Shown piece after piece: positions 45,701 through 58,511 of a stretch of 64,000 nucleotides of DNA. The stretch's first letter is position 1; each line of letters starts with the position of its first letter. Source of the DNA: Hirsutella rhossiliensis (taxonomy: Eukaryota > Ascomycota > Sordariomycetes > Hypocreales > Ophiocordycipitaceae); NCBI RefSeq assembly GCF_020360975.1, contig NW_025408669.1, forward strand, positions 5,394,001 through 5,458,000. The letters run 5' to 3'. The translations under genes and the position numbers were made by a program. The notes beneath the pieces were generated by a model. It was not told the DNA's origin and did not search any database. It worked only from the letters and a program-made list of their open reading frames with translations.

Positions 45701-46651
45701 TAATCAAGTCTGTCTCGGCCGATTCGAGCATGGCATGGACTTTTTTCCTGAGGCTGATTTTGTCGAGCAGCTTCGCCAGGTCCCTGTTCAGCCAAACGTT
45801 CCTAACCCCACCTGGAAAGACGTCGAACAGACCGACAAGAGCGTCCTCGCTCAGCCATTTCTTGGGGATGGAGCTTACAAGGACCGTCGTGGCCGAGGCC
45901 CGCAGTCGATGCTCTGCGCTGGTAAGATAGTCCTGCCGGACCTTGATATATACGCGAAGCTCGAAGAAGAAGACGGTGCAGACCCAGATGATGACCAGGA
46001 TGGCCATGATCAGATGGGCGGTGTAGCGGCCGGTATGCGCCGGGCCCACATTGGCCCAGGCAAGAGTATCGAGGCCCGAAGGTGTACTATTATTTTGGTT
46101 CCTCGCGACTTCGTTGATGTTGACCTGCTGCCCTTTTCCGCCAATGTAGTTGATGGGAATAAGAATGGGAAGGACGACGGCGCAAATGGGGATGAAAATG
46201 ACGAGGAGGGTCTTTAGGTAGCGGAGGAAGAAGTAGGCGTCGAGGCCGCACTTGTTGATGACGTCGCGGTCGTCATGCTTCATCAGGCTCCTGACCATGG
46301 CCAAGATGTTGCTGGGCGGCGGCTCGGTCCTCTCGCGCTCAGGGACCAGGTACGTTCTCGGTTTGCTGAGGGCGATTGGGGTGAGTGGCAGAACAGCAAG
46401 CTTTGAAGCACTCAGGATACATACAAGATGCGGGCCAGCTTGTTCCGCAGCAGGATGAAGAGGAAGAACTGGGCGGCAAAGACGGCGAGAGCGACGCCGA
46501 TGGCAGTGAGAAAGCTGACAATGCCGATGCCCTCTGAGCTCTGGGCCTTGCCGGCGGGCGAAGGGTCATCGGCTCTGCGGATGAGTGTCGCCATGGAGAA
46601 GGCCGAGCCCGAGGGTGAGAAGGGGTCGAAGAGTGTGGCGTCAGGTGCCAT
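42792..46651 (-). CDS. CSC1/OSCA-TMEM63-like calcium-permeable stress-gated cation channel (Phm7 type)
   Basis: Exons 46651-46425 and 46365-42792 (59-nt intron) join in phase to 1266 aa. The N-terminal RSN1-type TM region begins with SEGIGIVSFLTAIGVALAVFAAQFF and is followed after the splice by KPRTYLVPERERTEPPP and DAYFFLRYLKTLLVIFI. A large cytosolic domain carries a long Lys/Glu- and Ser-rich insert (about 44900-45700). The 7-TM core follows (FIQFNHQIAAHMACQS, IIRNAEWLGDL, ASANYFFSYMILQALST, RYAMLYVNRFENDTGG). The C-terminus holds the PHM7 extension (VWIPRDDLGVSDDEI ... HIWISNEGTALD). OSCA/CSC1 proteins are osmosensitive cation channels; fungal members of this length are usual. The ATG at 46651 is the first in the frame. 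Confidence 0.9.
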
Positions 46652-48283
46652 CGAGTCTACAGAGGTATCCAAGGCGGATCTGCCGTCATGGATGGATGTG
46701 TGAAGGCCGGAGAGAGCTTGTTCGAGGACTTGCAGCCGTCGTGGATGGATCAGGGAAGAGGAGGACGCGCCCTCGCCAGGCGCCGCGGGCGTGGGAAAGA
46801 TGCTGCTCAAGAGTATTACTGGAGAGACAAAGGCGCTGTAAAGGCCCTGGCCAAGGCAAAGGTAGTCATGAAAGCGAGGGGAGTGAAGAAACAAACGAGC
46901 AATGGGCAAAGGAGGCGGCTTAGAGAAGAGAAAGACAAAGTGTTGTCATCTAGGCAGGTCGTCGACAGACCCGGGGGTTGGTAGCTGGAGACCACATACC
47001 AGTAGCGTGTGTGATTGGCGGCTAACCGTACCCAAGGAGGTGCAGTCGGTGACATCAGAGGCTTCATTAGCAGCCTCGAAACATGGAAATGGGCTTGCGC
47101 TGGCCGGGACTCTGGCCGGGCCACAGGGGGGGGGGTTCCCCTGCACCACACCCTCCACTCCCCGCGGGCTGGGCTGCCCTGCAATGGATCCTCCCTCCCT
47201 GTCCAGCGAACGCCCTCTGAGAGCGGCCCGCAGCCCAATCAGTGGGCCGCCGGGCGGGCCGCCAGTACAGTATTTTCCCGGTTAGGTACCTACCTAATTA
47301 CCTGGTAAGGTAAAGTAATTAGTTATGCTTTTTATTCCGTGCACTCGAGAGATAAGGACAGCAGGGCCGATGTTTCATTGTTTCCCCCATGCACCGCCAC
47401 CTATGAGCTTTGTGTTTTGGGCGCCATCGACAGGGCCCAGTGGCTGCTGTTTGAACGACTACGGCACGCAGCAAACGTTACTGCGACCAACGAGATTCGG
47501 GCTTTGACGCGCGCAAATGCCGACAACGGTTCGATAGGTCGCGCATTGTCCGTCAGTGCAGCCTCCTGAGCGCCTAGCAAAACGACCGGGCATGGGCTCC
47601 AGTTTGCCGCGCGCTGCTCGGCGCCAATTTCCCTTGCAGTGGGGAGCATGCACAGCATCATTACCTGTAAATTGTGACCAGGAGTACCGGTGGGTAGCCA
47701 ACAAACGCACCTTCACAGCCGTTGAGCACGGAGCCCAAACGGTTGACCCCGTCGGGCGAAATTTCGAGCAGTGACGATACCAGGTCACCTGCCAGCGTCT
47801 TGACACGTACCGCCGTCCCGTGAGCAAACGTCATCATCTGGGAGAAGAGTGCACAGCAGCCAGTGGCTAGCGAATCGATCGCCCGGGTCTTCACGACATA
47901 CATGCACTAGAACAAGAAAAGCCAGTCGAGGCGTCATTGCGTGCAAGCCACATAGGTCCATGAATGCTATCCGTAGATCCAATGTATTTACATACCTGCT
48001 TCAAGGCTCCATATTTCCATCCCTTGTACGCCAAAAGGAATAACAGACTCCGCTGGCCGACGACCGCTACCAACGTCCCCGAATCACTCGGCCGGCAAAG
48101 ACCGGAGAGTGTCACCGAAATTCACATCGCCACAACGCCGCCGATTCGTAATCACGAGGCAAAGGATATGATTCAACCGTTGGCCTCCAGACGCAAACTG
48201 AATGCCTTTCATGTCAGCGGACCGGCTTCCGTCGAGTGGCGGGCCAACGGTGCTCACCATCACATATGATGCCCATGTTTGCC
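46652..48283. other. Intergenic region
   Basis: About 1.6 kb including the channel promoter. Contains a TAGGTACC-type repeat near 47282-47325. Open frames are short and unconvincing. Confidence 0.5.
47282..47325. repeat. TAGGTA/TACCTA low-complexity repeat
   Basis: TTAGGTACCTACCTAATTACC followed by GGTAAGGTAAAGTAATTAG: interleaved TAGGTA and its complement, related to the sequence at 57948-58023. Confidence 0.7.
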
Positions 48284-48646
48284 TTAGAACAGGCAGTCCA
48301 AACAGCAACAGCACGCAATGCCGGCTAATAGTCCTTCCATCAGGCCCGGCTTCCGATGCTGCCTCTGTTGGGGAGCATATCCGGGGCCAGGCGGATAATA
48401 TTGCCCGGGGCCAGGCTGTCCGTAATGTCCTTGAGGCGGGTACGGGCCTTGACCAGCTGGAAAGGGGCCCGGCTGCTGCTGGTTGTAGTATCCCATCTGC
48501 GGCCCCGGCTGATAGTAGTTTTGCTGCCCCGGCGGGTAGTAGCCGTGCTGCTGCTGGTCCTGCGGGAACGGCGGTCCGCCATATGCAGGCTTCGGGGCCT
48601 GTGGAGGAGCGCCGTATGGCGGAGGCGCTTCGCCTTTGTTGGCCAT
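48284..48646 (-). CDS. Small Pro/Gln/Tyr-rich protein with a C-terminal Cys-rich (CYSTM-like) segment
   Basis: 120 aa from the ATG at 48646 (MANKGEAPPPYGAPP). Most of the protein is repeats of Pro, Gln, Gly and Tyr (PGQQNYYQPGPQMGYYNQQQ). It ends with a short hydrophobic Cys-rich anchor GLMEGLLAGIACCCCLDCLF. Small Cys-rich tail proteins of this CYSTM layout are found across eukaryotes at membranes and are linked to stress tolerance. The function of this member is unknown. The frame is intact and its bias is unlike a chance ORF. Confidence 0.7.
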   Translation of the reverse strand: MANKGEAPPPYGAPPQAPKPAYGGPPFPQDQQQHGYYPPGQQNYYQPGPQMGYYNQQQPGPFPAGQGPYPPQGHYGQPGPGQYYPPGPGYAPQQRQHRKPGLMEGLLAGIACCCCLDCLF

Positions 48647-49601
48647 TTCCAGATGGGTTAACAATGGTCGTGGTTCGATGTGAGATGCTTCAGGTACAGG
48701 AGAAAAAGAGTTTCGAGGATGTAGTCAAACGGAAATGAGTTGGAGGAGAGCAAGAAGGGCGAGGAACTGTCGGGCGCGGTCGAAACTCCCCGCGTGTCAC
48801 GGACCTGTCCAGCGCCACCTTGGGCGGTCCATGATTACGCGGACTGGCGATTACGTGGAGAGGGCGCGCCGAGGCAAGGGGCTGGCTGGCTTGGCTGTGT
48901 GCTGCGCCACGCTTGGCTTACTAAGAAGCGAGATGTCTCTTTTGTGGACTGTGCTTGAGACGGAATGAGCTCTCGTGAATGAGCTGCTCACAACGTGATG
49001 CGCAAATTATCTTGGCTTCAAGGTTCATGCCGGTATCTCTTAGAGGACGGGAGCCTCTCTCCTCCAGTTTAAGCAGCAAGTTTTGCCCATCAACTGCGTT
49101 TCAATTATCGTGAGGGGAAGCTGGGGTACCTCGTTCGCAAGGACTCGAGTCAAGGGTGCCTCCACACTCGGTACGAGACATCATTCCCCGGGGGCGCAGA
49201 TGCCGTCCACCAAGCGTTTGAAACAACTCTTAGGGTCTGTAACAGTAAGTTACGGTCTAGACGTTTTAGGGCTCTGCACATGCTTGTCATTTAATTCACG
49301 GATATCACTCGTCGTTGCAAGGCCGATGTATCCGTACTTCGTAGTCTGTACTTAAGCTGATGGCCGACCGCACTCAAGCAAAGCGCACGTGACGATTCTC
49401 GCGCCACACTCCTCCGTGGCGTTCCGCGCCACTTGCAACGCACCAGGAAAAATCGAGGGAAATTCATCCGTCGACGAGAAACCCCACGAGAGATCAAGTG
49501 CGCTTCTTCAAAGCAACGACAACAACCACACCTCGCCGCAGCGGGCCACAACATCAGGAGCCGAAAACAGAAAGCATTTTCCGGGGCACAACAGATTCAC
49601 C
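48647..49601. other. Divergent intergenic region
   Basis: About 950 bp between the CYSTM-like gene and eIF3g, which point away from each other. No gene supported. Confidence 0.5.
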
Positions 49602-50618
49602 ATGGCCACCGCAGCGCCGCCCAAGCCCAAGTGAGCAGTCCCGTCAACCGTTCCAGCATCCGCGAGGCTCGCCTCGTTTTGCTGACCCCACCGTCATATC
49701 CAGGCACGACTGGGCCGACGATGACGATATCGAGGAGACGACCACCGACCTGCCTCCGCCTCAGACCATCTCCAACAAGGACGGCACCAAGACCATCATC
49801 ACCTTCCGCTACAATGACCAAGGTCAAAAAGTAAAGACGACCCGGCGGGTCCGCTACGTCACCCACACCGAGACGGTCAACCCTCGTGTCGCCGATCGCA
49901 AGACTTGGAGCAAGTTTGGCCAGAGTGCAAAGGATGGCGCCGGGCCGGCCGCCGACACGACATCTATCGGCGAGAACATCATCTTCCGGCCCAGCGTCAA
50001 CTGGCGCAAGGATGCCAAGGATGAGAGCCAAGACCCCAACGCGCAATCGATGAAGGACAAGTTGAAGGACAAGCAGGTCAAGTGCCGAATCTGCAACGGC
50101 GAGCATTTCACGGCCAGATGTCCCTACAAGGACACGATGGCGCCCATTGGCGAGAGCGGCGCTGCAGACGTGGCCGCCGGCATGGGCGACGAGCCCTCGG
50201 TAGGCGCGGCGGGTGCTGGCAAGAAGGGCTCGTACGTGCCTCCGGCGCTGCGCGGCGGCGCTGGGGCCGGGGCCGGGGAGCGGATGGGTGGCTCAAAGTA
50301 CGGCGAGAGAGACGACTTTGCGACGCTGCGTGTCACCAATGTGAGTCTTGACGATGGCCTCGCGCCTGTCCGCATACTAATGTGTACTTCCAGGTGTCCG
50401 AGATGGCCGAGGAGGGCGAGCTGCGGGACATGTTCGAGCGCTTCGGACGGGTTACCAGAGTGTTCCTGGCCAAGGACCGGGATACGGGCATGGCCAAGGG
50501 ATTTGCCTTTATCAGCTTCGCAGACCGCGGCGATGCGGTCAAGGCCTGCAACAAGATGGACGGGTATGGCTTCAAGCATCTCATCCTCAGGGTTGAGTTT
50601 GCCAAAAAGGCCCAGTAG
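49602..50618 (+). CDS. TIF35: Translation initiation factor eIF3 subunit G
   Basis: Exons 49602-49630, 49704-50340 and 50394-50618 join in phase to 296 aa. Order: an N-terminal eIF3g region ([19 protein letters not shown] ... [19 protein letters not shown]), a CCHC-type knuckle [15 protein letters not shown], a Gly/Ala-rich linker with [14 protein letters not shown], and a C-terminal RRM with [36 protein letters not shown] and LRVEFAKKA. eIF3g is part of the core eIF3 complex and promotes scanning and reinitiation. The length agrees with Tif35 homologues. Confidence 0.95.
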
Positions 50619-51744
50619 ACGGGCCGCCGCTGTCGCGTGGCCAGGGCGGATAGTTGACGGCTCTAATGTACAGTCCAGGAGCGCATCCTTGAATCGACGC
50701 TCTTCGGAGAAGGTGCCTGTCACATGGTGATGAATGGACCCGTGCCAAACAGGGTATTGCTGAATTGTGCTCTTGCCGCTGCAGCGTTCAAATCTCAGGC
50801 ATGCGGCTCCGGATGGCGCGCATGGCGGCATTCCCGCTTGGGAAACTCGAGCCGGGTGACGCGCGAATGATGGGCCAGCTATGCCGTGCCAATCGGAAGG
50901 ACCATGGGCCAATCAAGGCTTGCATCGAGCGTTGCCGGAGCTCTTGGTGCGGGCGATAATGCCTCAAAGATGAGGCGGCGGAGTCACCAACTCGACCCGT
51001 TCCGCAGGCTGCCCCGCTTCCAGGCGCGGCTTTGACTGGACGGGCGACTGGCCGTCCAAGAGTGAGACACGGAGACAGCCGCCTCAACAGAAATCCGGCC
51101 GCTCATGGCATGAGATGATTAATGTTTGGGCCTGCGTGCCAGCACCCCGCTCTGCATGCGGACTTGTTCAGGTACTGTAACTCAAAGAAATGACTCTTCG
51201 TACGAGGGCTCACGGACAGGTATCTGGCTAACGCGGCAGGAGTACCTCGGCCGCGGCCCCGAGTGCGCAGAGGCACATGTCTGGCATTAACGACAATACC
51301 CCTCCCCCCTCCCCCCCGGGATTGGGGTAGCGGCGGCTTTGGCCAGCAGCCGGGGCGTGACCTGGCGAACCTGCATGTGGCGTCGGCCCAATCCTGGTTT
51401 CTCCCGTCCCCCTTCCTGCTTGCCCGTGTTTATTCAGACCACCCTGAGACGCCGCCGACGAATCAGCGACCCATCGATCTGGGCCCTTCGATATTATCCC
51501 ACTGGCGCAGGCCGACAAGATCTGCAACCTGTCCTGCAGCCTGCGGCTTCCCACCTACACCTTGCGCATGCCCACCACCACCGCTACCACCACCACCATC
51601 CGCTTTCAGCAGCCGTCCCCAGAGACACCGACCCGCATGGGACTGAGATAATTGACACCTGTCACCCCGTGTCTTGGACCTTGACCCATTGTGCCCGTCT
51701 CGTATGGACTTGAACATCATCCGCCTCTGCCTCAAACCCCCGCC
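50619..51744. other. Intergenic region
   Basis: About 1.1 kb ahead of CHO2; includes a CCA/CAC-rich simple repeat near 51569-51600. No gene seen. Confidence 0.5.
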
Positions 51745-54700
51745 ATGAACCCCGCCGCTGAGATGTCGTCCGATGGCGCGCAACTACGCCGGCGGCAGAT
51801 CCCAGCGCCCTCTTCCGATGCCGCCAACGCCGAGGCTCCTGTCTCCAGGGCGAGTCCCTCTCCCGAGGACCCCAGGGTCGACAAGGGCAAGACCTTTGGC
51901 CGCACTCCAGACGGCACAGGTGAGCCGTCCACCGATGGCCAATGGCTCGCAATCCGCATTGTACGTGTCGAGTTGACAAGAAACCCCTCCTAGTCTTTGT
52001 TGTCCCCACGACACACGACATGGTCTCGCAGCTCCTGGATCCTCGGCAGCCCAAGAATCTCTCCGATCTCATCGTCCTGGGAATCCTGGCCATGCACCTG
52101 CTTGCCGCCTACATGCTGCCGCCCGGCTGGAAGCGGTCCGTCTTCGCCGTCGTCTTCCTGTTCTGGAGAGCGGCCTACAACATTGGCATCGGCCTTCTCC
52201 TCAACGTTCAATCCAACCATCGACGCCTCATCACCTGGGCTCGGCGTTGGAAGCTCTTCGAGGACCCCAAGACTGGCGAAAACCCGCGGCCGTGGCTCTA
52301 CAGGCTGCTCAAGCGCGAACTCGAGGCCAAGATCCCCGAAGACTACGAGTTTGAAAAGGCGCCCATCGAGTACAACACGTGGTTAGTCTTTCGCAGATTT
52401 GTTGACTTGATCCTCATGTGTGACTTTGTGTCATATTGTCTGTTTGCCATCGTCTGCGGCCACACCCCGAGAGGGGAGGGTCTGCTGATGGGCGTTGCGC
52501 GATGGGCCTCCGGCCTCGCGCTCGTCGGGTTCAATCTGTGGGTCAAGCTAGACGCCCACCGCGTCGTCAAAGACTTTGCCTGGTATTGGGGAGACTTCTT
52601 CTACCTCATCGACCAGGATCTGACGTTTGACGGCGTGTTTGAGATGGCGCCTCATCCCATGTACTCGATTGGATATGCTGGCTATTACGGCATCTCCATG
52701 ATGGCCGCCAGCTACGAGGTGCTCTTCATCTCCATCGTCGCGCACATCGCTCAGTTTGTCTTCCTCGTGACCGTGGAGAACCCGCACATCGAGAAGACGT
52801 ACAACCCTCCTCCGCCTAGGAAGAGGACCCTGTCCCGGAGCCAAAGTGACTCCACCGTGATTTTCGACGACGCTTGGCCCGACCGCACCGCTGCTTCGTC
52901 GTACCCCCTAGCGACAGAGCTGCCCGCGGCCGTGCACGACATGGTCGGCTTCAGCAACATGGACCTGTTCCGGGTGCCCGACTGTTGCGTCGTCATCCTC
53001 CCCCTGTATGTAGCCGTCCTCACGCTCGTGACGCCGTCGACGCCCCTCTGGCAAGCCGTCTTTGTGGCTCACGCGCTAGCCTGGCGCGTGTGGTATCATC
53101 TCGGCCTCGGCATCATTCTCGACAGACAGTCCAAGACCAAGATGTGGACTCGGCACTTCCTCAAGTTTGGCGAGAGCGCCGGCGAGGCGTGGCGCCAGTG
53201 GAAGGGCATGCAGCACATTTGCATGATCATGTGCAACGCCTCCTTCATCGCCGCCTGCTGGAAGATGTACTCACCCCCGGAGGACTGGGGCTACGGCCTC
53301 GTCCTCCTCAAGCACGTCGTCGGCGCCTCGCTGGTGGCGCTCCAGCTCTGGACAGCCTTTACCGTCTACGAGTCGCTCGGCGAGTTTGGCTGGTTCTGTG
53401 GCGATTTCTTCTTTGACCACGAGGCAAAGCTCAACTACACGTCCATCTATCGGTTCCTCAACAATCCCGAGAGGATTTTCGGAACCGCCGGCGTCTGGGG
53501 CGCAGCCCTCATCACCTGGAGCCGGTCCATCTTTATCATGGCCATTGTCACCCAGATCATGTCCCTCTACTACCTGTCCTTCATCGAGAGGCCGCACATG
53601 CAAAAAATTTACGGTAGGGGTCTGCGGATGGAGGCCGGCCTCACAAAGTTCATCAAGCGATCGCTGCCGCCTCCCGTCAAGGGCTGGCAGGAGAGCATGG
53701 ACAAGGTCCTCGACGGCACCACTCACTTTGTCGAGGATTTCATTGAATCTGCGCGGCCCAAGTTTGCGTCGGGCGTCAAGACCATTGTGCGTGACACGTC
53801 GGCCCTCTTCAACATGGCGCCAGCGCGAGTCACCATTACGCGCATCGCCCCGGACCTTGCCGGCCTCGACCCCAAGCAGTACACGCTGTCGGTTGCCGGC
53901 ACCGCATCCGTCTACTCGTCTACCAGGGACAGGGCGACGGGAAAGGAGAGCGTCACGGGCAGGTTCCCAAAGGCCGTAAAGACCATGACGTACGAGTACG
54001 GCGCGCCGCTAAAAGTCAAGTGGCTTGCCCCGGCCAACCACAGCAACAAGGACTGGATCGGCCTGTATATGGTGACGGACAATCGTTCCAGGGAAGCTAC
54101 CGAAGTGTCGTCTCTGGGCCGCTGGGCGCCGACCAATGCCGGCACCTACGATTCCCTGACCGCCGACAGCAGCATCGTGACGCACGAGCATGCCGTTGCC
54201 AAGACGGATGAGTCAGAGCCCGACAAGGTGGAGGGTGAAGTCATCTTCCAGGGCGACAAGCTGTGGTGGACACAAGGCGTGTTTGAGTTCCGATATCACC
54301 ACGACGGCAACCACAGCGCCATGGCCATCTCGGAGCCCTTTGAGATACGCATTGCGCCCTTTGCTGAGGACGACGTCGACGTCGACGGCAAGGGAGTATA
54401 TGCCAAGGCGGTCGAGTCGGCGATTCTGCCCGTCATCAAGAACTGCCTGGACCGGGACCCAGACATTGCACCAGGCAATGTGGACGAGCCGTTTGGCAGC
54501 CACGTCGAACGGGACAGCAAGTATGCCAAGAGGATCGTGTACGCGATCCGCGAGATGTTTGGCATAGAGTTCGCCCCAGCCGTCGTGCTTGCCGACCGAA
54601 ACGTGAGGAAGCTTGCGTGGAGAATCTGCAATGCCAAGGAGGTCTTGGTAAGAGAAAGCATGCCCGTCCCGCGTGCTCTGCATTTGTGGCCTGGGCCGAG

Positions 54701-54797
54701 ACTGACGTCGATTCTTTTCTAGGCTCCGTATAGTATGTCCCACTCAAAGGGTACCTCGACGCCCGCGGTGCAGGAGTTTGGGGACGACAAGGCGTGA
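51745..54797 (+). CDS. CHO2: Phosphatidylethanolamine N-methyltransferase, Cho2 type
   Basis: Exons 51745-51919, 51994-54647 and 54723-54797 join in phase to 967 aa. It catalyses the first methylation of PE toward PC at the ER with SAM. The protein shows [19 protein letters not shown], the hallmark start of the first PEMT domain. [33 protein letters not shown] segments (about 52590-52660) and a second, diverged copy ([20 protein letters not shown] ... [14 protein letters not shown], about 53370-53500) follow. A cytosolic C-terminal domain begins at about 53830 ([20 protein letters not shown]). Many hydrophobic segments fit the multi-pass topology. Exon 1 is a short Ser/Pro/Asp-rich leader. 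Confidence 0.93.
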
Positions 54798-55906
54798 TGT
54801 GCGCGGGAAAAACTTGGCACGCGAACAAGGCACTTGGAGATCGTTTTCTCTTCTTGGTCTGTCACTTTCTCACTCGTGCCAGTTAGTCTTTTCTTTCCTC
54901 TTGAATTAGGGCCAGGAGTTGGCAGATAACCGCGGATAGAGTCGGATGATACCACGTCGGAAAGACTGCATGAACCAAGGGCCTTGACAAGATGATCGGG
55001 TGCTTGGCAGGAGTCCGGCAAGGTTTCGAGAGCCATGCGCTCGGGGCTTGTGACTGTGCGGGGCGACACGCCCGGGCCTTCGCCGATGCGACGAGGTGTC
55101 GCCGCTATACCCGCTCGTTTGATGAGGCTCTACTCGATATGGTTCAGCAGCACGTCAGCGTCGTTTGTGGCTCAGCCAGCTGGACGTCTGACAGGGAAAG
55201 GTGAGATGCACGACAGGGAGATGCTCAAAGTGCCTGATGGTGAAAAGTGTAGTGCGTGTCTGTGGGAAGGATACATACACGGGATCCATAGCTCTGAATG
55301 CTCTGAGGAAAAGTATTGGGTCTATCAGCTTTGCTTCGTCGAAGGGGGGAGGCAATCAGCCAGAGGTCTTGTCCTCTACGCTCCTATCTTGCCCCTACGA
55401 CGCGAAGAGTCGTCGCGCCCTTTGGGTCGGAGAAGAGGCGCATCCCGGCTGAATGAGGGTGTCAAAACGAGCAACTCAATCCACGGGGATCGGATGGTGT
55501 TGCCCCGAGGTTCGGTGTCGTCGGATGAAATGCGGGAATGCGTCGGAGAGCGATGCTGGGCGAGATGCCGATGATGAGGCCGACGGCTCTGCCAAAGCGC
55601 CATTGCGACGGGGCGCCAGGGCTCGATTGTACGTCGGGTTGTTTCAAGAGGCTCTCGCCAGCCTCGTAGTAGGACGAGGTACTGTAGGTAGCGGTCGGCT
55701 CCAATGCAGTCATTGTTGGTGGACATGTTTAGCGCCATGTGCAGAAAGCCTATTGGCGTGCCTTGCTGTACAGCATCTGGGTTCGGCCCGCCGTCATTTG
55801 GCGCCGATCCATCTTATCGCGAGGGAAAAAGCCGAGGAAAAAAAGAAGATCCGGCTCCTGTTCCAACTCCAACTCTCTGCCCAATGCCCGTTTGCCGTTG
55901 GTGACG
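54798..55906. other. Intergenic region
   Basis: About 1.1 kb between two plus-strand genes; frames here are not convincing. Confidence 0.5.
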
Positions 55907-57253
55907 ATGCCAGGCTCTTTCCGCCAACCGTCCGTCGTCGTGGAAAAGTTGTGCAAGGGCACCGTCGCCCACGCGGCCGTCGGCGGCAGCTTCCTCTACG
56001 TCTCGTCGTACTGCGGCAAACTGACGACGCTCGACGTGAGCCCTCTCCACTCATGGCGCGCCGGTGGCGGAAATGCGGCGCCGGTCCGTCTCAAGACGGT
56101 CTCGTCAACCAATGCAGGCGGCAACCCGTCGTTCCTGACCATCGACAAGGCCAGGTCGACGCTGTTTTGCCTTGACGAGGGCCTCGAGTCGCTGACCGGC
56201 GCGCTGGCCTCTTTCAAGATGAAGCCCGACGGGTCACTGGCCCTGCTCGACAAGAAGCCTACGCCCAAGAGACCCGTCTTCGGAGCCTTGTACAACCATG
56301 GCAAGTGTCTTGGCGTTGCTCACTAGTGAGTCTCTCCTCGCTCCCGCACGGCCTCGCGGTCCCAAGAAGAGAGTGGTGCCTCATACTGAACACTCCAGCG
56401 GCGACGAGGCCATGACGACGTGGAACGTGTGGGATCCCCACAACATGTCGGTGATGCAGACGGAAAAGTACAAGCCCGGCACGACGGGCTCTGGCGTGGC
56501 CCCGCAGGACGCGCCGAGGCCTCACCAGGTTCTGTTTGACCCGACGGGCCAGTTCGCCGTCGTTCCGGACCTGGGCAGCGACCAGGTGCGCATCTACAGG
56601 GTCCCGGGCGGCGGCAAGCCCAAGCTGAGGCGGTCGGGCGTGGCCCGGGTCGAGACGGGGAGCGGCCCGCGGCACGCTGCCTTTGCCGTCGCGCGGGGCA
56701 AGACGTACATGTACCTCCTGACGGAGCTGTCGAACCAGATTATCGGATTCAAGGTGCACTATCGCTTCGGCCTCATGAATTTACAAAAGATGTTCACCAC
56801 TGGCATTCATGGCAAGAGGCCGACGCCCGAGGGGGCCTTTGCCTCGGAGATTGCCGTCACGGTAGGTGCCCTCTCACCCTTGGGTTGCAGTCTTTATTGA
56901 CCACGCGGGGTCACCAGCCGGACAATAAGTCCGTGATTGTGTCGTCGCGCAACGAAAACAGCGTCGAGATGGCCAGGGCGGACGGCATCAAGGTCCAGGC
57001 GGATCCGCTCATCCACTTCTCCATCAACAGCGGCAACGGCCATCTGACGGTTGGGGAAGAGGTGTCTTGCGGCGGCAGCGGCCCGCGGCAGTTTTGCATC
57101 AACAAGGCTGGGACGCTGCTGGCCGTGGCGCTGCAAACGGAGGGACGGGTGGCGGTGATGGGGCGGGACCTTGACGCGGCCGGGCTGGCGTTGACGCCGG
57201 TGGGGATTGCCGACGTCGGGGGAGAGGTGACGTCGGTCGTCTTTGACGAGTGA
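55907..57253 (+). CDS. Lactonase-type seven-bladed beta-propeller protein (6-phosphogluconolactonase-like)
   Basis: Exons 55907-56325, 56399-56861 and 56918-57253 join in phase to 405 aa. Motifs are GTVAHAAVGGSFLYVSSY, LTIDKARSTLFCLDEGLESL, RPHQVLFDPTGQFAVVPDLG, VRIYRVPGG, TGSGPRHAAF and GSGPRQFCINKAGTLLAVA. These are the blade signatures of the lactonase family (YbhE-like). Some members hydrolyse 6-phosphogluconolactone, others cyclise or open muconate/lactone rings; I cannot choose. There is no signal peptide, so it is probably cytosolic. The start at 55907 is the first good ATG before the conserved core. Confidence 0.85.
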
Positions 57254-57947
57254 GAGGAACGGTGTAGTAACATGGTATATATATTCATTCTGCGGTGCCC
57301 AGTATATACTTGCGGGCATACCCAGGCTTTGACCTTGAGTAAACGAATGCCCAGGGGCGAGGCGCCGCCGAGGAGACGGATCAGATGTCTGTCTGCATGT
57401 GCCTCCCTGAACCAGGAACATGCAAGGCATATCCGAGGTACTCCAAGGGAAGAACAGGCTTTTGCTGGCCCTCGAGAATTAACTTGGCGGATAGGTATGT
57501 ATAGAGGTACGTACATGATGGGGCAACAAGGTTCTTCTCTTTTGCTTTCCGCACTCGGGGGTGGCTCCCCGGCGGGAGTTGCGCACATGTTGTCTCTCTT
57601 TGACACCTACTGCGAGGTTCTGTACGGCGTATTCCTACAGAGAGAATATATGTACCTGTAGATTTGGGCGAGTACAGTGCACGAGGACTTGCAGGCGAGG
57701 GGGAGTGAAGTCATCGTGGAGACGTGTGTGTGTATCCGTACATGCGGCGCGAGTACCGGCCTGGTTGTATTATTCGCGACCCTCGTCACGTCCCCGCCCG
57801 TATTGCGTTGATGCCTTGCTTTTGTGGCATTGATGGATACAGGATGAATGCCTTGCGTGGTGCCGGACGAGTGCCGAGCAACGTGCGCGGTCGGCACATG
57901 GTATGCATCACTCCCTGGAACTCCACTGCAGAACGTTGTCGTTGATA

Positions 57948-58023
57948 TACCTAGGTAGGTACTGTTGAACTATACATACCTACCTACCTTACCTACCACC
58001 TTAGGTAGTTAGTAAGTACCTGG
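57948..58023. repeat. CCTAGGTA/TACCTACC low-complexity repeat
   Basis: ACCTAGGTAGGTACTG, TACATACCTACCTACCTTAC and CTTAGGTAGTTAGTAAGTA: interleaved direct and inverted copies of TACCTA/TAGGTA. Confidence 0.8.
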
Positions 58024-58090
58024 TAGAGGCCGTTGCGCAAAGCTTGTCGGCGCGCCCCGCGAGAAGCATATCTGTATTAGTAGGCCCTGG

Positions 58091-58130
58091 ACGGAGTACT
58101 CCGTATAATTACTCCGTACTCCGCAATTAC
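58091..58130. repeat. ACTCCGTA repeats with a 14-bp palindrome
   Basis: ACGGAGTACTCCGT (58091-58104) is a perfect palindrome; further ACTCCGTA copies follow. Confidence 0.8.
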
Positions 58131-58155
58131 TGGACAGGCAGTTGTTGTGCCGCCG

Positions 58156-58184
58156 CTGTGTAGCGCTGTGGAGCGCTGTGTAGC
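58156..58184. repeat. TGTAGCGC/TGGAGCGC tandem repeat
   Basis: Three near-copies of a GCTGTGTAGCGC-type unit. Confidence 0.6.
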
Positions 58185-58511
58185 GCCAACAAGGGTCCAG
58201 TGACTTTTAGCGGGTGGCCCGCCGGCAGTGGCGCCGCGCGGGGCCCTGTGATGAAGAATTGGTGCCTTGCTGGCTGGACCTCGATTTTGCCCGACTTACG
58301 GATATTGTGGTACGGATACACCTACATGCAAAGTACCCTGTCTGTAGAAACCTAATCAGTGGACTTGTGTACAGTACGTAGGAAGAGTATTGAAAAGGAT
58401 GAGAGGAAATATGGAGAGACGTCGGACAGGGCAGGGCATGTCCTCTGTCCCTTCGTGCCCTGGGCTCGGGCAGCGAGCATCTCGTCCCATCGCACCACCT
58501 TGTCACCATCC

